Shown: positions 1-7,631 of the stretch, piece by piece
Numbering within the stretch: the stretch's first letter is position 1
How the letters are laid out: every line of letters begins with the position of its first letter
From: CAXTPV01 sp965276715
Lineage (GTDB): Bacteria; Pseudomonadota; Alphaproteobacteria; Acetobacterales; Acetobacteraceae
Reading direction: 5' to 3'
Assembly (NCBI GenBank): GCA_965276715.1
Contig: OZ255622.1
Location: forward strand, 4,154,001-4,218,000
DNA: 64,000 nucleotides
Position numbers and translations under genes: made by a program
The notes under the pieces: model-generated
Databases searched by the model: none
Told to the model about the DNA's origin: nothing
What the model saw: only the letters and a program-made list of their open reading frames with translations

Positions 1-38
1 ATCAAGCCGACCAGCGGCGCCCCGACGCGCGGCGCCAT
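1..38 (-). CDS. partial CDS, possible PurE N-terminus
   Basis: Twelve complete codons read leftward from an ATG at 38 and run off the window edge, giving MAPRVGAPLVGL. N5-carboxyaminoimidazole ribonucleotide mutase (PurE) often begins with such a strand just before its MGSQSDW phosphate loop, and DUF465 genes often lie beside purE/purK in alphaproteobacteria. The start follows the DUF465 stop by one base. The family call rests on 12 residues and context only, so it is tentative. Confidence 0.4.
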   Translation of the reverse strand, partial: MAPRVGAPLVGL

Positions 39-39
39 G

Positions 40-240
40 TCAGGCGATGCTGTCCGGGATCAGCCGGCTTTCGAGCCAGGCGATCTCGTCCTTGAGCAGC
101 AACTTTCGCTTCTTCAGCCGCTGGATCTGCAGCTGGTCGAGCGGCTGGTCGGACAGCCTGCTGATCACGGTGTCGAGGTCCCTGTGCTCGCTGCGCAGCT
201 CGTGCAGCTTGCGAAGCAGCGAGTCGCGGTCGGTCAGCAT
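40..240 (-). CDS. DUF465 (YdcH-like) small coiled-coil protein
   Basis: Codes for 66 residues of almost purely helical, charged protein (LLRKLHELRSEHRDLD, then LKKRKLLLKDEIAWLESRL), the two-helix hairpin of the DUF465/YdcH family. Molecular function is unknown. The ATG at 240 is preceded by a G-rich ribosome site and is preferred over the TTG one codon upstream. It is divergent from a second DUF465 gene 105 bases away, and probably precedes purE on the left. Both DUF465 proteins share the KxxLKDE motif near the C-terminus. Confidence 0.85.
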   Translation of the reverse strand: MLTDRDSLLRKLHELRSEHRDLDTVISRLSDQPLDQLQIQRLKKRKLLLKDEIAWLESRLIPDSIA

Positions 241-345
241 CAACCCCCCAGTCCAGGCGCGCGTCCGGTATAATCGCGCGACACACTGGCCACATCGCGC
301 CCCGTCCGCCTAACCTCGCCGTTTAGCATGGAGGACGTATCAAGA

Positions 346-519
346 ATGAGTCTCCAAGGCCGGATCGAGGCGCTCTCCGCGCGCCACCAGGATCTCGAGG
401 ATCGCATCTTCGCGGAGGACCATCGACCCTCTCCGGACGCCGACGAGCTGTCGCGGCTCAAGGCGGAGAAACTCAGGCTCAAGGACGAGATGGAGAAGCT
501 CAAGCCCCACATCCCTTGA
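346..519 (+). CDS. DUF465 (YdcH-like) small coiled-coil protein
   Basis: A 57-residue helical protein (MSLQGRIEALSARHQDLED, then LKAEKLRLKDEMEKLKPHIP). It is the classical short DUF465 form; function unknown. The ATG at 346 has GGAGGA 11 bases upstream and matches the family N-terminus (MSLxxRIEAL). An ATG at 328 would place that ribosome site inside the gene, so it was not chosen. It is divergently paired with another DUF465 gene on the left, suggesting duplication and a shared promoter region at 241-345. Confidence 0.87.
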   Translation: MSLQGRIEALSARHQDLEDRIFAEDHRPSPDADELSRLKAEKLRLKDEMEKLKPHIP

Positions 520-546
520 CCGGGACAGGGTGCCTCCCGACGCTGC

Positions 547-1128
547 CTAGGCCGCTTCCTCGTCCGGCTCGGGCGGCGGCGGAACCGGCACATGCCGGCC
601 CTCGCGGGTCAGCCGATCATTGGCGGCCTGGACCGCGGCGTTCAGATCGGTCTGTGTGCACAAGCCGAGGATCACCGGATCGCGCGGCTTGATGTTGGCC
701 GAATTCCAATGCTGCCGGTCGCGCACCTTCTGGATCGTGTCCTTCGTCGTACCGAGCAGCTTGATCACTTGAGCCTCGCTCAGTTGCGGGAAGTTCCGCA
801 GCACGAAGGCGATCGCATCCGGCCGATCATTGCGTTTGGCGACCGGCGTGTAGCGCGCGCCGCGTGAACGCTTCGGCGCCGGCATGGCGTTGGCCAGAAT
901 GTGCAGGCGCCGCGCATTGTCGCGCTCGCAATCGGCGATCTCGGAGGCCGCCACCTGTCCGTTGGCCACGGGGTCGTAGCCGACGATCCCCTGCGCCACC
1001 TCGCCATCGGCGATCGCCTGCACCTCGAGCGGATGCATGCCGCAGAAATCGGCAATCTGGGTGAATGTAAGGGCGGTTTTCTCGATCAGCCACACCGCGG
1101 TGGCTTTCGGCATCAGGGGAAGGGTCAT
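547..1128 (-). CDS. DUF1013 family, TrcR-type cell-cycle transcriptional regulator
   Basis: A 193-residue protein of the alphaproteobacteria-restricted DUF1013 family, which current annotation names TrcR, a transcriptional regulator linked to cell-cycle genes. Visible marks are the N-terminal MPKATAVWLIEKTALTFTQI segment resembling a helix-turn-helix, a central lysine/arginine-rich RSRGARYTPVAKRNDRPDAI stretch, and a second HTH-like segment SEAQVIKLLGTTKDTIQKVR. The C-terminus is a proline-rich acidic tail. Length and order match the family. It stands alone, convergent with the DUF465 gene on its left. Family call is firm; the regulatory role is known from family annotation only. Confidence 0.85.
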   Translation of the reverse strand: MTLPLMPKATAVWLIEKTALTFTQIADFCGMHPLEVQAIADGEVAQGIVGYDPVANGQVAASEIADCERDNARRLHILANAMPAPKRSRGARYTPVAKRNDRPDAIAFVLRNFPQLSEAQVIKLLGTTKDTIQKVRDRQHWNSANIKPRDPVILGLCTQTDLNAAVQAANDRLTREGRHVPVPPPPEPDEEAA

Positions 1129-1262
1129 CTCGGGTCCATTCGGAGGCTCGCTCAGGCATCGCGGCCCAAGGAGCGGCCGCTCGCCGCGAAGATCGATTTG
1201 GTATGAAGCGCGCGGCGAGTCCGGGTCAAGACGTGCCGGATGATGCGACGCGAAAAACGCAC

Positions 1263-1288
1263 AAAAAAGGGGCCGGCAAGCCGGCCCC
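1263..1288 (-). terminator. rho-independent terminator of hsp20
   Basis: On the minus strand a 9-bp stem (GGGGCCGGC paired with GCCGGCCCC, minimal loop) is followed by six T residues (the A run at 1263-1268). It lies 23 bases past the hsp20 stop codon. Confidence 0.85.
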
Positions 1289-1310
1289 CCATACGCTCGG
1301 TCGGAAGTTG

Positions 1311-1793
1311 TCAGGCCGCTGCCTGCTCACCCTCGATCGCGCCGTGCCCGGCGATCGCGGCCGGAGTCCCGATCGCGATGCGCCGCGGCTTGAGTGCCTC
1401 CGGCACCACGCGACGCAATTCCACATGCAGCAGGCCGTGGCGCAGATCAGCCCCTTCGACCACGATATGGTCGGCAAGCACGAACCGGCGCTCGAACGGA
1501 CGGCCCGAGATGCCGCGATAGACGATCTCGCCCTTGGGCGCACCGTCATTCGCCGCCACGGCGGCAGGCTTGCCCGAAACCACGAGCGTGTTGTCGCGTG
1601 CGACCAGTTCGATGTCGTCCGGGCCGAAGCCCGCCACCGCCATCGTCAAGCGATAGCTCTCGTCGCCAAGCTTCTCGATATTGTAGGGGGGATAGGTCCC
1701 TGTCGCCGGGCTCTCCACCGCACTGTCCATCAGGCGGGCGAGACGATCGAAACCGATCGCGGTGCGGAACAAGGGTGCAAAGTCGTAAGTCAT
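1311..1793 (-). CDS. small heat shock protein, Hsp20/alpha-crystallin family (IbpA-like)
   Basis: A 160-residue cytoplasmic ATP-independent holdase that binds unfolding proteins under heat stress. The N-terminus MTYDFAPLFRTAIGFDRLARLMD is typical of IbpA-like class A sHSPs. The alpha-crystallin domain spans about residues 30-125 (YPPYNIEKLGDESYRLTMAV through LLHVELRRVVPEA), including GxLxxxLRR-like LRHGLLHVELRR. The C-terminal tail has RRIAIG in place of the usual I-x-I/V anchor. The ATG at 1793 is chosen because GAGGAGG lies just upstream; that site is folded into a ROSE hairpin. A strong terminator follows the gene. Expression should be induced by heat at the level of translation. Confidence 0.95.
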   Translation of the reverse strand: MTYDFAPLFRTAIGFDRLARLMDSAVESPATGTYPPYNIEKLGDESYRLTMAVAGFGPDDIELVARDNTLVVSGKPAAVAANDGAPKGEIVYRGISGRPFERRFVLADHIVVEGADLRHGLLHVELRRVVPEALKPRRIAIGTPAAIAGHGAIEGEQAAA

Positions 1794-1912
1794 GGAAAAC
1801 CTCCTCAAGAGCAAGGTTCAAGTCGATGTGACCACCGTTTCCGGACGGTCGAGGCTCCGAGGCCCCGCATGGGCACCCCGGACCGCCAGGAAATAATCGA
1901 CGTGACTTCGCT
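1794..1912 (-). promoter_or_regulatory. ROSE-type RNA thermometer in hsp20 leader
   Basis: In the leader RNA the last hairpin is AACCUUGCU-CUUG-AGGAGGUU (1818-1798). It hides the Shine-Dalgarno AGGAGG under the UUGCU pentamer that marks ROSE elements, with the unpaired G characteristic of the family and a CUUG tetraloop. Upstream, GACCGUCCGGAAACGGU forms another stem, and GUCGAU (about 1900) can close with AUCGAC (about 1825) to give the multi-hairpin layout. ROSE elements are known to control alphaproteobacterial sHSP genes: they melt at heat-shock temperature and free the ribosome site. Confidence 0.85.
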
Positions 1913-1926
1913 CTTCAAGAGGGCGG

Positions 1927-2157
1927 TCAGCCCTCCTTCTTGATCCCGAGGCCCGCGAAACGCTTGTTGAACTTCGCCACCCGGCCGCCGGTGTCCATCA
2001 TCCGCTGCTGCCCGGTCCATGCCGGATGCGACTTGGGGTCGATGTCGAGCCGCAGCGTGTCACCTGCCTTGCCATAGCAGGATCGGGTGTTGAACTCGGA
2101 GCCGTCGGTCATGACGACCTTGATCTCGTGATAATCGGGATGGATGCCGGGTTTCAT
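1927..2157 (-). CDS. rpmE: 50S ribosomal protein L31
   Basis: A 76-residue L31, type A, located at the central protuberance contacting the small subunit. It starts MKPGIHPDYHEIKVVMTDGS and contains the conserved FNTRSC and DIDPKSHPAWTGQQR segments. It has a single cysteine instead of the four that bind zinc in C+ paralogues, so it is the zinc-independent (C-) form. The ATG at 2157 begins the conserved sequence. Its stop is about 130 bases before hsp20, and the intervening space is the ROSE leader. Confidence 0.96.
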   Translation of the reverse strand: MKPGIHPDYHEIKVVMTDGSEFNTRSCYGKAGDTLRLDIDPKSHPAWTGQQRMMDTGGRVAKFNKRFAGLGIKKEG

Positions 2158-2252
2158 GATGTGCCTCGCTCGGGGCGCCGATTCCGACCGGCGCAAAAGC
2201 AGCCTCCTAGCCGTTGGCATCTGGCGCGTCCAGCGCCGCATGCCAGCGCGCT

Positions 2253-2726
2253 TCAGCCGCGGGCGCGGCTGCCGTGTGTGGTGTAGTTGTGGAAGATCCG
2301 GTCCGCCGTCGCCTTCTGGTCGGTCGAGAACTGCGCGTACAGCGTCTGGAACGGCCCGACCAGCTTGCCGATCTGCTCGCCCTGCTGGCGCGTCAGGTCG
2401 GCGAACGACTGCAGATCCTGCACCGCGTTCATGCCGGCGAAGTTCTGCTGCCTGGCCTGCAGGGATGCCGCCTGTTCGGACGCGTTCTGCTTCATCACCG
2501 CGGTGAACGCTTGCCAGTTCGGCTCCTCGGCGGCCGAGATATGGAGCTGGTCGTGCAACGAGGCGATGCGGGCCTCGGTCCGTGTCTGTACCTCCTGGGC
2601 GTTCGGTGCCGCCCCCGGCGCGGGCCGTCCCGGGGCCGAGGTCTGGGCGAAAGCCGGAACCGCCGTCAGGACGGCGATGGCCGCCACCAGGGAACGCGCC
2701 GTGCCGCGCATCTGCAATCCAATCAT
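2253..2726 (-). CDS. Spy/CpxP-like periplasmic LTxxQ-motif protein
   Basis: A 157-residue protein with a signal peptide (basic MIGLQMRGTAR, hydrophobic SLVAAIAVLTAVPAFA, cleavage after AFA). The mature part is helical and rich in Q and A, with ADLTRQQGEQ resembling the LTxxQ motif of the Spy/CpxP family of periplasmic chaperones or stress sensors. The ATG at 2726 has GAGGAGAG seven bases upstream. It lies between the sugar cluster and rpmE, on the same strand as both. Family assignment is by composition and the motif; the exact role is not known. Confidence 0.75.
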   Translation of the reverse strand: MIGLQMRGTARSLVAAIAVLTAVPAFAQTSAPGRPAPGAAPNAQEVQTRTEARIASLHDQLHISAAEEPNWQAFTAVMKQNASEQAASLQARQQNFAGMNAVQDLQSFADLTRQQGEQIGKLVGPFQTLYAQFSTDQKATADRIFHNYTTHGSRARG

Positions 2727-2830
2727 CTTCGTCTCTCCTCATCGATCGTCCGGGATATCCGCTCCGAACGCGGCGGCAACATGGCCGTCCGGTCGCATTT
2801 CGTCACCGTCCGCCGCGTAGGATCGGAACA

Positions 2831-3910
2831 CTAGCGCTCACGACCCCATCGCATGGCGTCGTGGAAGGCCTGCGAGCGGCCGAGCTCGTCGACGCCGTGC
2901 CGATGCGCCATTCCGAGATCGAGCGGCCGCAGGTCGAAACCTTTCAGGTCGTCGAGGGAATGCGCGTAGTAGGCCTGGGCAGGATTGGCGCCGTCGTACA
3001 ACACGCGATGCTCGACATTGGACCCGCGCCTGCGCGTGCTCATCCGGACGAGCTCGCGGATGCTGGTGAAGGCACAGTCCTTCTGCGACAGCGCATCCGC
3101 CTCCACCAACGGCGGCAGCCGCGCCGGATCGGTCGCCGCCGCGATCGCCTGGTCATGCTCGGGTCCGAATTGGGTCTGGGCATTGAGCGTCACCGACCGC
3201 ATCCTGCAAGCATCGCCCTCGTAGCTCAGCAACTCGGCGAATATCATCGCGGCGAACCCGCCCGACCCGCACCCGAGGAACAGTATTTCGCGATATCCGG
3301 CCGACAGCAGAGGGCGCAACCGGTCCACCACGCGCGCAGTCTTGTTGAGGAACGAGAACGCAGGATCGGCACGTTCTGAAATCAACACGAAGTCGACCGC
3401 TCCCTCGTCGATCCACTCGCTGAACTCCCAGCGTGTGCCGGCGCCGTCGAACGGATGTTCCGAGGAGTTGAACACCACCAGCAACGGATCGTCCGGCCGG
3501 CGGAGCGCGTGCACCGTCTGCAGGTCGCCGAGGTCGCAACGCATTGTGATCGTGGCGCCGCTGCCCTCGATCTGGCCCAGGACCGTGTCACGCCGGGCGA
3601 TCGTCTCGCGCCGGTCGAACACCCAGGCCGCTCCGTCCGCCGTCCGGATCAGCAGCCGGCCCTCGGTCTGTTCCCAGCGTCCGCCCGGTCCCGCCAGCAG
3701 ACGCCCGTCGGGCATGAACCGCACCCGTTCGCCGATCGCCGCCCCGTCGCCGTCGGTGATCGTCCACAGCGGCGGGATCAGCTGGCCCACCGTGAGCAGC
3801 GCCAGCGCTGGCGGCGGCGGACGCTCGAAGATCGACGGCATCGGGCTCGTCGCGATGATCTCCTCGGCCTCTGCCGGCTTGCGCCGCCAGAACGGGAAGA
3901 CGCCCGTCAC
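2831..3910 (-). CDS. unrecognised protein with alpha/beta-hydrolase-like nucleophile elbow
   Basis: A 359-residue cytoplasmic protein. The first 120 residues form a beta-rich region (IPPLWTITDGDGAAIGERVRF, MPDGRLLAGPGGRWEQTEG). The second part looks like an alpha/beta hydrolase core: LLVVFNSSEHPF strand, then REILFLGCGSGGFAAM with a G-x-G-S-G-G elbow like those seen in polysaccharide-cluster hydrolases. A late histidine (MAHRHGVDE) could be catalytic. It starts with GTG, 7 bases after the FAD-enzyme stop, so it is probably the last gene of the CDP-sugar operon. Its substrate cannot be inferred. Confidence 0.72.
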   Translation of the reverse strand: MTGVFPFWRRKPAEAEEIIATSPMPSIFERPPPPALALLTVGQLIPPLWTITDGDGAAIGERVRFMPDGRLLAGPGGRWEQTEGRLLIRTADGAAWVFDRRETIARRDTVLGQIEGSGATITMRCDLGDLQTVHALRRPDDPLLVVFNSSEHPFDGAGTRWEFSEWIDEGAVDFVLISERADPAFSFLNKTARVVDRLRPLLSAGYREILFLGCGSGGFAAMIFAELLSYEGDACRMRSVTLNAQTQFGPEHDQAIAAATDPARLPPLVEADALSQKDCAFTSIRELVRMSTRRRGSNVEHRVLYDGANPAQAYYAHSLDDLKGFDLRPLDLGMAHRHGVDELGRSQAFHDAMRWGRER

Positions 3911-3917
3911 CGACCCG

Positions 3918-5216
3918 TCACTGGCCGTGATCGGATCGGCCGAGGAACGCCGACGATCCGGCGCGCAGTCCGCTCATCATCGCCTGGTTGCTCCACAGAT
4001 ACTCCCATTCGCCGAACCGCCCCGCGAGTGCAACGCCCTGGTCGCGCACCCAGCCGCGCACCCGGTCGCGCCGCTCCTCCATTCCGAGATCGAACACGAC
4101 GTTGGCATAGGCAAGCTTGCGATGGTCGGTGAAGCGGATGTCCGGTTCGGTCGCGAGCCCCATGTTCGCGAGCGCGTCGACGCAGTTCCGGATCAGCGCC
4201 TCGGGGCCGAGCGTCTGCGGCTTGCGGCGCGAGGAATAGATCTCGAACTGCAGCGACGACGTGCCCGGCGGCGCATTGTCGGCCGATTTGCGGCTCGGCG
4301 AATAGGCCCGCGCCGCCAGGATGTCCCGGTCGTAGATATAGAACCACAGGCTCGGCGGCACGTCGGCCCGCTCGAAACCCACCGACACCAGATCGAGCTC
4401 CGTCGCGAACAACGTCGCCGCGTCGGCCCTGATATCGTCCGGCACGTCGGCCGCGAGTTCGATCAGCCGCGGCAGCGGCATCGTGCTGACCAGATGGTCG
4501 TATTCCGCCACCTCGCCGTTGCCGAAGACGATCCGTCGCGCTTGCACGTCGATGGAGACGGCCTGATGGTTGAAGCGAAGGTCGGCTCCCTCCGCGAGCG
4601 GATCGACGAAAGCGCGGTAGCCGCCATGTTTCGGATAACGCATCTGGCTGATGTAGTAGGTGTTGGGCGTCTCGGCCGAGAACGCCCCGGTCAGCACCTC
4701 GCGCATGTCGGCGCGCCGCATCCGCTTGCCGATCCAGTCCGTGCCAAGCTCGGCCGCGTCCACCGTCCAGTATTTTTCCGTATACACCAGCGGCCAGCGC
4801 GTCGCGATCGCCTCGCCATACTGGTGGATCAGCCAGTCGCGGTAGTTCGCGATCTCTCCGTCTGGATGCTCGGCGAGACCCGCGATCAGGGCGACTTTCT
4901 GGTCGGCCGGCAGCGGGAACATGTTGTTCTGCGCCGGATGCTTGAGCCAGAAACCGTCATCGAAGTTCAGCGACACCGCGTCGTGCGTCTCGTAGGGCGT
5001 CCGGTCGAACACCGCCCGCACCTCGGGCTCGGTCGCGAACGACAGGTGGACGCCATGATCGAACCGGAAACCGTCGATCTCGAAATGATCGAGCGTACCG
5101 CCATGGCGCCCGCGCGCCTCGAAGATCGTGGCACGGCCTCCCGCCTCGCGCGCCGCCATCGCCGCCGCAAGGCCGGCGACGCCGGCGCCGAGAACAACGT
5201 TTTCGATGCGGCTCAT
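3918..5216 (-). CDS. FAD-dependent amine oxidase/protoporphyrinogen-oxidase-like protein
   Basis: A 432-residue flavoprotein. The N-terminus VVLGAGVAGLAAAMAAREAGG is the dinucleotide-binding beta-alpha-beta motif, followed by the acidic E of IFEARGRHGGTLDHF, the GG-doublet of this fold. The remainder resembles UDP-galactopyranose-mutase/protoporphyrinogen-oxidase relatives found in surface-sugar clusters (RYPKHGGYRAFVDPLAEGA, YDHLVSTMPLPRLIEL). The ATG at 5216 overlaps the upstream stop as ATGA and has GAGGGGAG in front. It probably oxidises or rearranges a sugar nucleotide or lipid-linked intermediate; this is inference from neighbours. Confidence 0.82.
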   Translation of the reverse strand: MSRIENVVLGAGVAGLAAAMAAREAGGRATIFEARGRHGGTLDHFEIDGFRFDHGVHLSFATEPEVRAVFDRTPYETHDAVSLNFDDGFWLKHPAQNNMFPLPADQKVALIAGLAEHPDGEIANYRDWLIHQYGEAIATRWPLVYTEKYWTVDAAELGTDWIGKRMRRADMREVLTGAFSAETPNTYYISQMRYPKHGGYRAFVDPLAEGADLRFNHQAVSIDVQARRIVFGNGEVAEYDHLVSTMPLPRLIELAADVPDDIRADAATLFATELDLVSVGFERADVPPSLWFYIYDRDILAARAYSPSRKSADNAPPGTSSLQFEIYSSRRKPQTLGPEALIRNCVDALANMGLATEPDIRFTDHRKLAYANVVFDLGMEERRDRVRGWVRDQGVALAGRFGEWEYLWSNQAMMSGLRAGSSAFLGRSDHGQ

Positions 5217-6106
5217 CGCGCACTCCCCTCGATCTCGCGCCAGGCGGGCGTGCCGCGCAGCGTTGCCACGTATCGCCGCAGCCCGTCTCGCCAGGACGAC
5301 ATCGTATCGAGACCGAGCAGTTCCAGACGCAGATTGATCGCCGCCTCGTTCGGCGACACGTCCGCGCGCCGGGCGAAGCCGCCGTCGGACGGCTCGACAC
5401 GGCATGGCAGGCCGGACAGCGCCACGATCTCGCGCACGTAGTCCAGGCGTGTGGCCGAGCCGCCGGAGACGATGTTGCAGGTCCCGCGCACACCCTCGAG
5501 GAACACGGTGAGCATTGTCGCGGCCAGGTCATCGACGAAGGTCGGATTTCCGGTCTGCGTCGGATCGCTCCGCATCGTGCCGGCCTTGCTCGCCTCCAGC
5601 ACGCGCTTGAAGACGAAGTTCTTGCGGTGCCCGGGCGCGCCGCCGAACAGCCAGCCGGTCCGCACGATCAGATGTTCGGCGCCCGACGCGCGCACCGCAT
5701 GCTCGCCCGCGATCTTCGACCGATGATGCGCCGTCGTCGGACGCGGGGTGTCGTAATCGTCGTACGGCCCGTCCTTCCAGGCTCCGTAGCAACCCGTCGA
5801 GGAGACATGGACCAGCGGCGCCCCCAGATCCCGGCACGCGCTCGCGAGCAACCCCGGCAATTCCGCGTTCGACGAGAAGGCGGGGCGGGGATCCGATTCC
5901 GCACCCTCGACATCGGTGTCGGCCGCCGCGTTCACCACCAGGCCCGGTGCCAGCGCCACGACATGGCCGAGCAGCGCCGAGGGTGTCGCGACCGCCAGCA
6001 CCTCACGGCCGGCTTGCAGCACCACCGCCTCGGGCCAGGCGCGCGCGATCGCCGGCAGCAACGCCGTCCCCAGCATGCCGCCCGCGCCTGCCACCAGGAT
6101 CTTCAT
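5213..6106 (-). CDS. RmlD-like sugar-nucleotide reductase (SDR)
   Basis: A 297-residue extended SDR of the dTDP-4-dehydrorhamnose reductase (RmlD) type. The GxxGxxG NAD(P) motif is at residues 7-13 (GAGGMLG), followed by VVNAAADTDVEGAE, VSSTGCYG and FGGAPGHRKNFV. In this cluster the likely substrate is a CDP-4-keto-6-deoxyhexose. The usual active-site YxxxK appears as HHRSK, that is histidine in place of tyrosine with the lysine kept; the mechanism may differ. It overlaps both neighbours by ATGA, showing tight operon coupling. Subfamily firm, substrate inferred. Confidence 0.82.
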   Translation of the reverse strand: MKILVAGAGGMLGTALLPAIARAWPEAVVLQAGREVLAVATPSALLGHVVALAPGLVVNAAADTDVEGAESDPRPAFSSNAELPGLLASACRDLGAPLVHVSSTGCYGAWKDGPYDDYDTPRPTTAHHRSKIAGEHAVRASGAEHLIVRTGWLFGGAPGHRKNFVFKRVLEASKAGTMRSDPTQTGNPTFVDDLAATMLTVFLEGVRGTCNIVSGGSATRLDYVREIVALSGLPCRVEPSDGGFARRADVSPNEAAINLRLELLGLDTMSSWRDGLRRYVATLRGTPAWREIEGSAR

Positions 6107-6534
6107 CCGATCGCCTCGCCGACTTGGAGCGGGAACGTCGACAACGGGACCGTCTCGGCCTCGGCCGGGTCATGTCCGATGCTGGCGACGTTCAGAACCA
6201 TGTTGGTGGCATCGTCCACACCCTCGAACGCCATCCACAGACCGGGCGGCACCGTCAGCCGCGCATGCGTCTCGTCGCTGTCGGGCGACAGCGCGACGCT
6301 GCCGGCCCACCCCTCGCGCCGCACGTAGAACCGGATCGTGCCCGAACACACGACGAGATTGAGCACCATGCGCGTGTGCCGCTTCCAGCCCTTGACCGCA
6401 CCTTTGTCGACGATCGAGAAATAGGCTTCGCCAAATCCCTCATAGCCGGCATCGACGGCCTTGATCCCGTGCAGGACCGCCCCGAGCGGCGTCGGAATCC
6501 GCCGCAATCGCGTCAGCAGCACCGTGCCGGTCAA
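6103..6534 (-). CDS. dTDP-4-dehydrorhamnose 3,5-epimerase-like cupin (RfbC-related)
   Basis: About 143 residues of a cupin resembling the RmlC/RfbC epimerase family: LGAVLHGIKAVDAGYEGFGEAYFSIV, GWKRHTRMVLNLVV, GTIRFYV and VPPGLWMAFEGVDD. The H in the KRHTRM core sits where the catalytic base of RmlC lies. It probably epimerises the 4-keto-6-deoxy intermediate made by RfbG. There is no ATG at the start of the conserved region; a TTG at 6534 overlaps the rfbG stop as TTGA and is preferred, with GTG at 6522 as alternative. The 3' end overlaps the reductase gene by four bases. Confidence 0.78.
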   Translation of the reverse strand: MTGTVLLTRLRRIPTPLGAVLHGIKAVDAGYEGFGEAYFSIVDKGAVKGWKRHTRMVLNLVVCSGTIRFYVRREGWAGSVALSPDSDETHARLTVPPGLWMAFEGVDDATNMVLNVASIGHDPAEAETVPLSTFPLQVGEAIG

Positions 6535-7631
6535 GCCCAGACCTGCCGGCGCTCCGACGCGAGCCGCTCGTAGGCGGAGATGTTGGCGTGCGTCGCCTCG
6601 CGCGCATCGCCGCCGTCCCGGATGACGTCGCGATACCATCCGCCCGTCATCGACACGCACTCGTCATACGACAGCGTCGGCTGCCAGCGCAGACGCAGCA
6701 GCGCCTTGTCGCAGTTCAGCTTGAGCAGGCCCGCCTCGTGGAACGGCACGTTTCCCGTCACCTCGTAGCTGTCCTGCTCATTGAGCCCCCAGACCCGGCC
6801 GATATCGCCCAGCAGGTCGACCACGCGGGCATTCTGTTCCGCGCGGGGTCCGAAATTGAAGCTCTCTCCCGACAGCGACGCATCCTCGCGCAACGCCTGC
6901 GCCAGCGTCAGGTAGCCGCTCAACGGCTCCAGCACATGCTGCCAGGGACGTGTCGCCGCGGGCGACCGGATCTGCACCTTGTGGCCCGCCTGCCAGGCAC
7001 GCACGCAATCGGCCACGATCCGGTCGGCCGCCCAGTCGCCGCCACCAATCACGTTGCCGGCGCGCGTCGTCGCCATCCTGACCGGATGCTCTGCCTTGAA
7101 GAACGAGTACCAGAAGCTGCGGAACACCAGTTCGGCCGCACCCTTCGATCCCGAATAGACGTCCTTGCCTCCGAGCGCATCGGTCTCCCGATAGCCCCAC
7201 GGCCACTCGACATTGTCGTAGCACTTGTCGGACGTGATGATCACCGCCACGCACGGGTGCTCGACACGGCGCAATCCGTCGAGCACGGAGGCGGTGCCGA
7301 CGACGTTGCTCGACATCGTCTCGACCGGCTCGGCATACGACGTCGAAACGATCGCCTGCGCCGCCAGATGGAACACGAAATCCGGCTTGAAGCTTTTCAC
7401 CACGCCGCGGAAAGCCGCCACGTCGCGGATGTCGGCGCGGTGATCCTCGATCCGCTGCTCGATGCCCGACAATTCGTGCAGCGACGGCGAGGTCGGGATG
7501 TCGTGCGAATACCCCGCGACCTTGGCGCCAAGCCCGAGCATCCAGTTCGTCAGCCAACTCCCCTTGAAGCCGGTGTGGCCGGTAATCAGGACTTTCGCGC
7601 CCGAGAACACGCCGCCGAACGGCGCGCTCAT
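6531..7631 (-). CDS. rfbG: CDP-glucose 4,6-dehydratase
   Basis: A 366-residue extended SDR that converts CDP-D-glucose to CDP-4-keto-6-deoxy-D-glucose. The NAD motif GHTGFKGSWL (18-27) is the RfbG signature, the catalytic pair is Y159-x3-K163 (YSGSK), and TSDKCYDN and RAGNVIGGGDW are family blocks. Length equals family members. It overlaps rfbF upstream (ATGA) and the epimerase downstream (TTGA). No rfbH dehydrase is present nearby, so the product is likely a 6-deoxyhexose rather than a 3,6-dideoxyhexose. Confidence 0.94.
   Translation of the reverse strand: MSAPFGGVFSGAKVLITGHTGFKGSWLTNWMLGLGAKVAGYSHDIPTSPSLHELSGIEQRIEDHRADIRDVAAFRGVVKSFKPDFVFHLAAQAIVSTSYAEPVETMSSNVVGTASVLDGLRRVEHPCVAVIITSDKCYDNVEWPWGYRETDALGGKDVYSGSKGAAELVFRSFWYSFFKAEHPVRMATTRAGNVIGGGDWAADRIVADCVRAWQAGHKVQIRSPAATRPWQHVLEPLSGYLTLAQALREDASLSGESFNFGPRAEQNARVVDLLGDIGRVWGLNEQDSYEVTGNVPFHEAGLLKLNCDKALLRLRWQPTLSYDECVSMTGGWYRDVIRDGGDAREATHANISAYERLASERRQVWA

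Noticed and set aside
16..36. GGCGCC ... GGCGCC as a hairpin terminator near the left edge
   Set aside because: No T run, and the bases are better read as the first codons of a leftward gene.
3342..5441. A 699-codon open frame on the plus strand
   Set aside because: Shadow of the FAD enzyme and hydrolase-like genes, with no recognisable domain and very high Arg content.
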